Positions 46,230-55,300 of a stretch of DNA of 64,000 nt are shown here, piece by piece. The position numbers were made by a program, and so were the translations under genes. The DNA comes from Lachnospiraceae bacterium RM5 (GTDB taxonomy: Bacteria > Bacillota > Clostridia > Lachnospirales > Lachnospiraceae), in contig FOFK01000005.1 in assembly GCA_900110975.1 (NCBI GenBank), positions 184,329 to 248,328 of the forward strand. The letters are read 5' to 3'. Each line of letters starts with the position of its first letter. Position 1 is the first letter of the stretch. The notes beneath the pieces are model-generated. The model saw only the letters and a program-made list of their open reading frames with translations. It did not search any database and was not told the DNA's origin.

Positions 46230-47924
46230 TTAACTTTCACATTCTCTGTAAAAATCTTCCATCTTTTCTCTTGCGTCTTTGTAGTATATTAAAAGTCCCT
46301 CATCAAACTGACTTCCCATTCCATCTAATATTATTTTATTTGCCTCTTCATAACTCATTTTTTCTTTATAAACTCTTTTACTTACCAAAGCATCATATAC
46401 ATCTGCAATAGCCATTATACGGCTTTCCAAAGGAATCTCTCCTCCTTTCAGACCTTCCGGATAACCTGAACCATCCCATCTTTCATGATGATAATGAGCT
46501 ACATTTTCTGCAACCTCTTTAAATTCCTCATCATCAGTATCCTTTAGAATATCATGCACAATGCTTGCTCCGGATGATGCATGTGTTTTCATTATTTCAT
46601 ATTCTTCAGGTGTATATTTACCCGGCTTTCTAAGAATTGCATCATCTATTGCAATTTTTCCAAGGTCATGCATTGGTGCAGCCTTTATTAATTTTTCCCC
46701 AAACTCTTTTGTAATAAGAGGACTTCTCCTTTTTAACATTTCTTCAACAATAAATCTTACAACCGTACTTGTTCTTTTTATATGACCACCTGTTGAATTA
46801 TCCCTGCTTTCAACCATTGCAGCCATACTCATTATAAGATTATCATGCATCTTAATAATATGATTAGTTTTTTCCTGTACTTCGTTTTTAAGATTATTAT
46901 TAAATTCATTTAAAAGCTTAATATATTTCTGCTCATCTGTATCATCCTTTATAAAAAGCTGATATCCTCTATTTTTATAGCCATCCATAAGATAAGATAT
47001 ATTTATCTTATAAATTCTTTCATTTCTTTCATAATATACTTCATCTGATTCTTCATTCAAGGTAAAATCTTTAATCCACTTAATGGCAGTTGATAACAGC
47101 AGTTCATTTTTTGTTGCTGATGAATCAACCTTTATTTCATTTACTTCCGGAAAAATATTTTTTACTGCTTCAGAACTTCCAAGATAATTTAATTTTTTGT
47201 CAAAAGAAATAAATCCCATATCTCCTCTTTTTTCAATGGTATCTATTCCTGTATCCATAATATCGTACAGACAGACTCTGTGAATAATAATAAGATAAAT
47301 TATCTGTGCCAGAATATAAGATAACGGTACAAATTCAACATCTTTTGTTATTAATCTGAGTCCAAAAAAACAAGTAAGAGATATAGATTCTGTAAGAACT
47401 AAAAGACTTATGATTTTATTTGAAACATCATTCTTATTTCTAAAACTATAATACATTGCAAAAATAGTTATCAGATAGTATGTTATAAGCATTATATAAA
47501 ACACTGTATGAAACGGACCATAATCCTTTACAAGAATCGAATGCCCATTTACCATCTTTAAACTCACATTTTTATAAAACAAACCACTTCTTCCTATTGA
47601 TAAAACAGTCAAATATTCAAGAGCTGTTATTAACAAAAGAAGCATTTTCATCCATTTTTTTAAATATATCTTACAGATTCCAAGAACGGTTAACATTATA
47701 AAAAGCATAAGAAAACATCCACCAAGATATATTATCTTATTTGCAACTATTGCAGTTTCAAGATTTTTCGCTCTTGCCAAATATACATATCCTAAATTTA
47801 CAACTGGAATAAATGCAAACATTAATGTAAAGTAAACATCGAAATGCTTATGCCATATGACTGCATAAACTCCCACTAAAATAAGAGAGATAAAAAAAAT
47901 CACCTCATAATATAATATAACCAT
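46230..47924 (-). CDS. HD-GYP phosphodiesterase with seven-TM N-terminus
   Basis: 564 aa. About seven hydrophobic segments fill residues 1-225 (7TM sensor type), a PAS-like region covers ~230-320, a short coiled coil follows, and an HD-GYP domain ends the protein. Motifs: MHDLGKIAIDDAILRKPGKYTPEE, the GYP-region HHERWDGSGYPEGLKG, and MAIADVYDALVS. It should degrade c-di-GMP. The promoter is well defined. The pullulanase gene follows after 14 bp, probably in one operon. Confidence 0.92.
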   Translation of the reverse strand: MVILYYEVIFFISLILVGVYAVIWHKHFDVYFTLMFAFIPVVNLGYVYLARAKNLETAIVANKIIYLGGCFLMLFIMLTVLGICKIYLKKWMKMLLLLITALEYLTVLSIGRSGLFYKNVSLKMVNGHSILVKDYGPFHTVFYIMLITYYLITIFAMYYSFRNKNDVSNKIISLLVLTESISLTCFFGLRLITKDVEFVPLSYILAQIIYLIIIHRVCLYDIMDTGIDTIEKRGDMGFISFDKKLNYLGSSEAVKNIFPEVNEIKVDSSATKNELLLSTAIKWIKDFTLNEESDEVYYERNERIYKINISYLMDGYKNRGYQLFIKDDTDEQKYIKLLNEFNNNLKNEVQEKTNHIIKMHDNLIMSMAAMVESRDNSTGGHIKRTSTVVRFIVEEMLKRRSPLITKEFGEKLIKAAPMHDLGKIAIDDAILRKPGKYTPEEYEIMKTHASSGASIVHDILKDTDDEEFKEVAENVAHYHHERWDGSGYPEGLKGGEIPLESRIMAIADVYDALVSKRVYKEKMSYEEANKIILDGMGSQFDEGLLIYYKDAREKMEDFYRECES

Positions 47925-47956
47925 ATAGTTTTTCTCCGAACAAATTACTTATAAAT

Positions 47957-47985
47957 ATGATAACATTATCCCTTTTTATAAGCAA
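47957..47985 (-). promoter_or_regulatory. Promoter of the HD-GYP-pullulanase unit
   Basis: Minus strand: TTGCTT (47980-47985), a 17-nt spacer, TATCAT (47957-47962). It is back-to-back with the AIM24 promoter 32 bp away. Confidence 0.65.
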
Positions 47986-48016
47986 GTTTATATCTGTATT
48001 TTTTACCTTTAAACTA

Positions 48017-48045
48017 TTGGATTTTACCCTATTTTGTGGTATCAT
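48017..48045 (+). promoter_or_regulatory. Promoter of the AIM24-family gene
   Basis: TTGGAT (48017-48022), a 17-nt spacer, TATCAT (48040-48045). The predicted start of transcription is about 48052, just before a perfect palindrome. Confidence 0.7.
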
Positions 48046-48056
48046 TTTATTGTGTG

Positions 48057-48076
48057 GATGTAAAAAATTTTACATC
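48057..48076. promoter_or_regulatory. Operator-like perfect palindrome
   Basis: GATGTAAAA-AA-TTTTACATC: perfect 9-bp arms, placed at about +5 to +24 of the predicted AIM24 transcript. The position suits a repressor site; as RNA it could also form a small hairpin. Confidence 0.7.
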
Positions 48077-48108
48077 AAATTTTTATACATTTATTGGGAG
48101 GAAACTAT

Positions 48109-48966
48109 ATGGTAAAAGCAAATTTTGGAGAAGGATCTGATGTAAGAAAAATAGTACCTGGTAAAGGATGTTATTCAGTTCTTGAGTATGAGAGGGATAT
48201 ATCAACTGACCCATCAGCAGCTTTAACAGCTTATTTCTCATCTAAGATGAATATCAAGAAGAGACAGGTTATTGCTGAAATGAAAGATCAGGCCGTTATT
48301 CTCCAGGCAGGTGCAATGCAAATGGTTATGGGAAATATCGACATTGCAACAAATGTTAAAGGTGCAGGAGACTTTATGAAAAAGTTTGTCAGCAGTAAAG
48401 TAACAGGTGAAACTGCTGTAAAACCTAAATATCAGGGTACTGGTACTCTTGTTCTTGAACCAACATACAAATATATTCTTTTTGAGGATATTGCTGATTG
48501 GAACGGTGCAATTGTTATTGAAGATGGAATGTTTTTAGCTTGCGATGCAACAGTAGATATGAAAGTTGTTGCAAGAAGTTCACTTAGCTCTGCTGTTCTT
48601 GGTGGAGAAGGTCTTTTCAATACATCTCTTACAGGTTCAGGTATCGCTGTTTTAGAAAGCCCTGTTCCTAGAGAAGAACTTATTGAAGTAACACTTGACA
48701 ATGACGTTGTTAAAATAGATGGAAATATGGCTATTGCATGGTCAAACACTCTTGATTTTACTGTTGAACGTTCAACAAAAACACTTATAGGATCTGCTGC
48801 TTCAGGCGAAGGTCTTGTAAATGTTTACCGTGGAACAGGAAAAATCCTTATGGCTCCTGTAAGAAATAATTTCTATATTGCTAAACCTGAAGGTGGAAAT
48901 ACAGGAAGCTCAACAGGTGGGGCATCTACTGTAGGCGGTTTAATCGGTGGATTACTTAACAGCTAA
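48109..48966 (+). CDS. AIM24-family protein
   Basis: 285 aa, no TM helices, a beta-rich fold of the AIM24 / TRAP-like family. The middle region shows the family pattern (AGAMQMVMGNIDIATNVKG; YILFEDIADWNGAIVIEDGMFLAC) and a Gly-rich C-terminus (GGASTVGGLIGGLL). The start is the ATG at 48109, with GGGAGG 8 nt upstream; a TTG 15 nt earlier reads through the ribosome site. Bacterial members are uncharacterised. The gene is monocistronic, with promoter, palindrome and terminator. Confidence 0.9.
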   Translation: MVKANFGEGSDVRKIVPGKGCYSVLEYERDISTDPSAALTAYFSSKMNIKKRQVIAEMKDQAVILQAGAMQMVMGNIDIATNVKGAGDFMKKFVSSKVTGETAVKPKYQGTGTLVLEPTYKYILFEDIADWNGAIVIEDGMFLACDATVDMKVVARSSLSSAVLGGEGLFNTSLTGSGIAVLESPVPREELIEVTLDNDVVKIDGNMAIAWSNTLDFTVERSTKTLIGSAASGEGLVNVYRGTGKILMAPVRNNFYIAKPEGGNTGSSTGGASTVGGLIGGLLNS

Positions 48967-48990
48967 TTAAAATATAAAATCATTTAAAAA

Positions 48991-49034
48991 AAGAGTTTTA
49001 TTATCGAACATTGTTCTTTAATAAAACTCTTTTA
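48991..49034 (+). terminator. Terminator of the AIM24-family gene
   Basis: 13-bp perfect stem (AAGAGTTTTATTA/TAATAAAACTCTT) with an inner GAAC/GTTC extension, followed by TTTTA. Confidence 0.85.
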
Positions 49035-49074
49035 TAATATAAGCTTCGTAACACTAATATCTGGAGGTATATAC

Positions 49075-50184
49075 ATGGAAGAAAGAATTTATATAGACTG
49101 GGATTTAATTAAAAATTTTATGATTGATGTTTTCATCAAATATGGTGTCCCTGAAGATGACGCAAAAATCTGCACTGATGTGCTATTAGAAAGTGACAGA
49201 AGAGGAATTGAAAGTCATGGATTGAACAGATTCAAACCTATATATCTTGACAGAATCAAAAAAGGCACTCTTCTTCCCACAACCAAAATCGATATTGTTA
49301 AAGAAACTGCTACTACCATCGTTATGAATGCAAATAACGGTATGGGTATGGTCGCAAGCCATAAGATGATGAATATGTTAATAGAAAAAGCTAAAAAATA
49401 CGGCATGGCCGGTGGAACTATTTTTAATTCCACCCATTATGGCATTGCAGGTTATTGGACAACAATGGCTGCAAAAGAAGGTCTTATAGGTGTTACAGGA
49501 ACAAATGCAAGACCAAGTGTTGCACCAACCTTTGGAGTTGAGCCTATGCTTGGCACAAATCCTTTAACCTTCACGCTTCCGACAGATGAGGATTTTCCTT
49601 TTAATCTTGACTGTGCAACATGTATTATCCAAAATGGTAAAATAGAATTTTATGAACGTATGAATAAAGAAGTTCCAAAAGGATGTGTCATAGATGAAGA
49701 AGGAAATTTAATGACAGATCCTAAAAAAATTCTTACAGATATGAGAGCAGGCAAAGCTGCACTTCTTCCTCTTGGCGGAGACGGTGAAGAAACTGCAGGC
49801 TATAAAGGTTATGGTTTTACAACACTTGTTGAAATTCTTTCATCTGCTTTATCAGGAGGACCTTTCTTAAAAGATTTAAGCGGTATTGATAAGGATGGAA
49901 ATCCTTCAATGTATCATCTTGGTCATTTCTTCTTTGTTATAAATCCTGAATTCTTTATGGGGCTTGATACTTTCAAAAAGACTGCAGGTAATATATTAAG
50001 AGAATTAAGAGCATCTAAAAAAGAAAAAGGACATGATAAAATTTATACTGCAGGAGAAAAAGAATATTTAGAATGGCAAAAAAGAAAGGAAAAAGGTGTT
50101 CCCGTAAGCAAATCAATTCAAAAAGAACTTATTGATTTAAAGGTAAAAAACAATCTTGTAAATTATCATTTTCCTTTTGAATAA
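49075..50184 (+). CDS. Ldh-family NAD(P)-dependent oxidoreductase (malate/L-lactate/ureidoglycolate dehydrogenase type)
   Basis: 369 aa. The family differs in fold from classical lactate dehydrogenases. Motifs: ESDRRGIESHGLNRF near the N-terminus, STHYGIAGYWTTMAA with the catalytic His, and GTNARPSVAPTFGVEPMLGTNPLTF. GDGEETAGYKGYG follows in the C-terminal half. The substrate could be malate, L-lactate, ureidoglycolate or another 2-hydroxyacid; context does not decide. GGAGG precedes the ATG. It is flanked by the AIM24 terminator and the EAL gene. Confidence 0.9.
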   Translation: MEERIYIDWDLIKNFMIDVFIKYGVPEDDAKICTDVLLESDRRGIESHGLNRFKPIYLDRIKKGTLLPTTKIDIVKETATTIVMNANNGMGMVASHKMMNMLIEKAKKYGMAGGTIFNSTHYGIAGYWTTMAAKEGLIGVTGTNARPSVAPTFGVEPMLGTNPLTFTLPTDEDFPFNLDCATCIIQNGKIEFYERMNKEVPKGCVIDEEGNLMTDPKKILTDMRAGKAALLPLGGDGEETAGYKGYGFTTLVEILSSALSGGPFLKDLSGIDKDGNPSMYHLGHFFFVINPEFFMGLDTFKKTAGNILRELRASKKEKGHDKIYTAGEKEYLEWQKRKEKGVPVSKSIQKELIDLKVKNNLVNYHFPFE

Positions 50185-50274
50185 TATAGCTTTTTTATAT
50201 ATTTTTTGGTAAAATATACTTACATTAACACACGTGATTTAGCATTTAATTTTCTTATGAAATCGAGGTGCTTT

Positions 50275-52218
50275 ATGTTATATAATGTTGATTTTGATAT
50301 ATGTGCAGTTTTTGTAAGTATATTTACTATTTTTTTTATATTTTTTAATAAGGGTATAAAAAAGACAGAAAACAAAATATTTCTCTGTCTTATTATTAGT
50401 GCGTTTATAGCTTCAGTCTTTGATACATTAACAACTTATGTAAATGCTTACATTTTTAAAAACGGCTATACATATATGGATTTTACCAATTATGTTTTTC
50501 TTATCTTTCATAATATATCATCCTATTCATTTTTACTCTATATCATATATTTAATGCACATAAATTACAAAATCAAAAAACTTACTTTTTACATACTGAC
50601 ACTGCCTATTATTACATCAGTTCTTGCCATACTCACAAATCCATTTACACATCTGGTTTATTACTTTAATAAAAATAATATATATACTCATGGTCCGCTT
50701 ATTCATTTATTATATATTAATGCAATTATATATTTATTTATCTCACTTGGTATTATTATAAAATACCGTCATGCACTTTCAAAAATAAAACTTATTACAT
50801 TAATTACATTTGTAATTTTATGTACTATACCTGTAGGCATACAATTTTTTTATCCAACGCTTCTTATTGAGCTGTTTTTCCAGTCAATAGGTCTTCTTGG
50901 CATACTTTTTTCTATTGAAAATAAAGATGATATCATTGATAATGTTACACATGTATATAACAGATATTCATTTATATCTGCCATAGATTCAGCCATAAGT
51001 ACACGTACAAGCTTAACCATAATTGTAATCAAACTTCCTAGTTTTAACTATCACAATTCTACAGTCGGTATTAAAAATATGAATGGATTTTTAACAGAAA
51101 TAGCTGCATGGCTGAATTCCTTAGTTTCAAGCGTTGACTGTTATGACTGCGAACATATACATTTTGCATTATTAAACTATAAAAACGACGATACAGAAAT
51201 CAAGAAAATAACTGATACAATCCTTGATAAATTCAATCATTCCTGGTCATATAATGATCTTAGAATTATTTTTCCTGTTCAGTTATGTATTATAAAAATT
51301 CCTGAAAATGTTAACACCCTTGAACAGCTTATGTTTATTACTGATACTCCATTTAAGCCAAATGGAACCGAATCAGAACTTGTTGATTTAAATACTTTCA
51401 ATGAATATAAAAGAAAAGCAGAAGTTGAAAAATGTGTGGAAAAGGCTCTTGCAAATAAGAGTTTCCAGGTCTGGTATCAGCCTATTTGGGATTGTGTACA
51501 GGAAAAAGTATATTGTGCTGAAGCACTCCTTCGTTTATTTGATGATGAACTTGGTTTTATTTCACCTGATGAATTCATTCCAATTGCTGAAAAAAACGGA
51601 GCAATTGTTGATGTTGGTAAATTTGTATTTGAAGAAGTATGTAAACTTTATACTGAAAACAATTTACAAAAATTTGGCATAAAATTTATTGAAGTTAATC
51701 TTTCAGTTGTACAATGTATGAATAAAAAACTTACAGAATCATTTGAAGATTTACTAAAAAAATACAACTTAAAAGCATCCTGCATAAATCTTGAAATAAC
51801 AGAATCTGCTGCTGCAAGTAACCAGCAGACACTTATAAATTCTGTAAGCGATTTAAATAAGCATGGTTTTAGATTTGCCCTTGATGATTATGGAAGCGGT
51901 TATTCAAATTTCTCATATATGTTTGGAATGCCTTTTTCCATAATAAAACTTGATAAAAGCATATTATGGTCTGCAATCGATCCAAAAACCGGTGAGAAAG
52001 ATAAAAATGCATTACTTTATCTTGAAAGCACCATGAATATGTTAAAGAAAATGAATTATAAAATTGTTGTTGAAGGTGTTGAAACAGAAGAACAAAAAGA
52101 TATTTTAAATGAATATCATTGTGATTACATACAGGGATACTACTATTCAAAACCTATACCTAAAGATGAATTTATAAAACTTATAAATGAATACTGTAAA
52201 GATAAGAAACAAACATAA
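50275..52218 (+). CDS. Membrane EAL-domain protein with degenerate GGDEF
   Basis: About 647 aa. Seven or so hydrophobic segments occupy residues ~5-215. A degenerate GGDEF domain follows (GGDEF replaced around CEHIHFALL). The C-terminal EAL domain is complete: CAEALLRLF, PDEFIPIAE, INLEITES, FALDDYGSGYSNFSYM and VVEGVETEEQ with YIQGYYYSKP. It should hydrolyse c-di-GMP. I start at the ATG at 50275, which follows GAGGTG; an ATG 23 codons earlier has no ribosome site. Confidence 0.9.
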   Translation: MLYNVDFDICAVFVSIFTIFFIFFNKGIKKTENKIFLCLIISAFIASVFDTLTTYVNAYIFKNGYTYMDFTNYVFLIFHNISSYSFLLYIIYLMHINYKIKKLTFYILTLPIITSVLAILTNPFTHLVYYFNKNNIYTHGPLIHLLYINAIIYLFISLGIIIKYRHALSKIKLITLITFVILCTIPVGIQFFYPTLLIELFFQSIGLLGILFSIENKDDIIDNVTHVYNRYSFISAIDSAISTRTSLTIIVIKLPSFNYHNSTVGIKNMNGFLTEIAAWLNSLVSSVDCYDCEHIHFALLNYKNDDTEIKKITDTILDKFNHSWSYNDLRIIFPVQLCIIKIPENVNTLEQLMFITDTPFKPNGTESELVDLNTFNEYKRKAEVEKCVEKALANKSFQVWYQPIWDCVQEKVYCAEALLRLFDDELGFISPDEFIPIAEKNGAIVDVGKFVFEEVCKLYTENNLQKFGIKFIEVNLSVVQCMNKKLTESFEDLLKKYNLKASCINLEITESAAASNQQTLINSVSDLNKHGFRFALDDYGSGYSNFSYMFGMPFSIIKLDKSILWSAIDPKTGEKDKNALLYLESTMNMLKKMNYKIVVEGVETEEQKDILNEYHCDYIQGYYYSKPIPKDEFIKLINEYCKDKKQT

Positions 52219-52238
52219 TATAATTCAAAGCAGATAAT

Positions 52239-52280
52239 AAAGACCACCTCTCCCCATACATAAGGAAAGATGGTCTTTTT
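52239..52280 (+). terminator. Terminator of the EAL gene, with duplicated 3' arm
   Basis: AAAGACCA pairs with TGGTCTTT, with further partial pairing (CTCTCC/GGAAAGA), followed by TTTTT. The 23-bp segment holding the 3' arm and T-run (from 52267) is repeated directly at 52290-52312, next to the polC stop. Confidence 0.8.
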
Positions 52281-52313
52281 CAATGTTTTAAGATGGTCTT
52301 TTTCAATGTTTTT

Positions 52314-55300
52314 CTACATAAGATCAAATACTGATATCTGGTTTGATTCCGGAATATCTCCAAGCATTCCATATTCATCCATAATATCACATACCGTTTT
52401 ATTTACACCGCTTCTCTTTCTAAAATCATCTTTAGATAAAAATGGTCCGTCAATTACTGCATCTACAACACCATCTGCAGCTCTGTCTCCCATACCTTCT
52501 ATTGAACTTAATGAAGGCATGATTCTATTATCTTCCATTATCTGAAATTTATGTGCTGCTACTTTATATAAGTCTATAGGAGCAAATTCAAAGCCCCTTG
52601 CATACATTTCCTGAACTATCTTTAAATCTTTAAGATAATCTTCTTCTTTCTTTGAAATAGTACCATTATCTTTTTTTGCCTTAAACATATCCATGTACAT
52701 ATTTACTTTTTCTGCACCAAGACACATATATTCATAATTAAATGCTGAAGCCCTGATACTAAAATATGCCGTATAATATGCCAATGGATAATAAACTTTA
52801 AAATAAGCAATTCTGAATGCCATCATAACGTAAGCTGCTGCATGTGCCTTAGGGAACATGTATTTTATCTTTTTACATGAATCCACATACCACTGCTCAA
52901 CACCATGACTCTTCATTATCTCAATCCACTCATCTTTCAAACCCTTACCTTTTCTTACTGATTCCATGATTGTAAAGGCTGTTTCTGACTCAAGTCCCTT
53001 ATTTATAAGATAAACCATGATATCATCTCTTGTACATATTGCAGTAGATATTGTTGCATCACCGTTTAAAATATACATCTGTGCATTATTAAGCCAAACA
53101 TCGGTACCATGGGAAAGTCCTGATATTCTTACAAGATCTGAAAAAGTCTGTGGCTTTGTATCAAGAAGCATCTGTATAACAAAATCCGTACCAAATTCAG
53201 GTATACCAAGAGAACCAAGCTTACATCCGTCAATATCTTCAGGTTCTATTCCAAGTGCCTTTGTACTTGTAAATAATGACATAACCTTTTCATCATCAAG
53301 TGGTATTGCCTTTGCATCTATCCCTGTTAAATCTTCAAGCATCCTTATCATGGTCGGATCGTCATGTCCGAGAATATCAAGCTTTAACAGGTTATGGTCA
53401 ATTGAGTGATAATCAAAGTGTGTTGTAATTATCTTTGTCTTTGTATCATTTGCCGGATGCTGTATTGGTGTAAACTGGTTAATATCATATCCCACAGGCA
53501 AAACAATAATTCCACCGGGATGCTGTCCTGTTGTTCTTCTTACACCTGTACAACCCTTTGCAACCCTTACAATCTCGCATTTTCTTTTTGGAACTTCATT
53601 TTCCTCGCAATATTTTCTCACATACATTTCCGCAGTTTTATCAGCAACCGTACCAATTGTACCCGCTCTGAAAGTCTGTCCTGCACCAAAAATAACTTCT
53701 GTGTAACTATGAGCCTTACTCTGATAATCTCCTGAGAAATTTAAATCTATGTCAGGCTCTTTATTTCCCTTAAATCCAAGGAATGTTTCAAATGGAATAT
53801 CAAATCCTGCCTTAATAAGCTTTTCACCACAATTTGGACATAATTTATCAGGCATATCACACCCACAGCCACCTGCGTATTTTCTTACCTCTTCTGATTC
53901 AAAATCATAATAATGACATGAACCACAATAATAATGAGGACTAAGAGGATTAACCTCTGTTATTCCTGACATTGTGGCAACAAATGAAGATCCGACAGAA
54001 CCTCTTGAACCTACCAGATATCCGTCTTCATTTGATTTCCATACGAGTTTCTGTGCGATAATATACATAACCGCATATCCGTTTGAAATAATGGAATTTA
54101 ACTCTCTTTCAAGTCTTTCCGTAACTATTTCAGGAAGATTTTCACCATACATATTATGAGCTGTTTCATAACAGATATTTCTTAAAATATTATCTGCATT
54201 TTCAATTACAGGCGGACATTTACTTGGATGCACAGGAAACATATTTTCCACCATATCAGCAATTTTATTTGTATTTTCAACAACTACCTCATAGGCTTTA
54301 TCTGAACCAAGATAAGAAAATTCCTCTAACATCTCATCGGTGGTTCTAAAATACAATGGCGCATTTCTATCCGTACCCTTTATTTTTTTACTGTATAAAA
54401 TAATTTTTCTATATATTTCATCTTCAGGATCAATAAAATGTACATCTCCTGTTGCAACAACCATTTTATTAAACTCTTCACCAAGTTTAACAATCTTTTT
54501 ATTTATTTCTATAAGATCCTCTTTACTTCTTATTGCCGATTTATCACTATCCACAAGAAACATGTTATTTTCTACCGGCATAATCTCAAGATAGTCATAA
54601 AAAGAAACTATTCTTGCAACTTCTTCTTCACTCTTACTTCCTTCAAGAGCCTCAAATAACTCTCCAAGCCTGCATCCTGAACCAATAATAAGTCCCTCTT
54701 TATTTTCTAAGAAAACGCTTTTTGGTATTCTTGGAACCCTGCTGTAAAAATCTATATGTGAACGTGAAATAAGTCTGTATAAATTTAATTTACCTGTCTC
54801 ATTAAGTGCTATTATGCTTGCATGATGTGCAGGCATTTTCTTAATTCTTTCAGCTGTAGAATCATTTAATTTATTTAAACTGTCAAGATCATTAATGTCC
54901 ATCTTTTCAAGCATCTCAATAAACTTAATAAAGATTTCTGCCGTACATCCCGCATCATCAACAGCCCTGTGATGACTTTCAAGGGTTATATTAAGTTCTT
55001 TTGCAACAGTATCAAGTTTATATCTGTTAAGATTTTTAAGAAGTACCCTTGCAATAGATACTGTATCTACAATTGTATATTCATTATTAATTCCAAGTTC
55101 TTCACCCTTGTGTATAATAAAACTCATATCAAAGTCTGCATTATGCGCAACCATAACACATCCTTTACAAAATTCCAAAAACTCAGGAAGAACAATATCT
55201 ATTGTAGGTGCTGAAATTACCATACTGTCGTTAATATGTGTAAGTTCCTCAATCCTGAAAGGAATAGGCTCCTTTGGATTTACAAATGTAGAATATTTTT

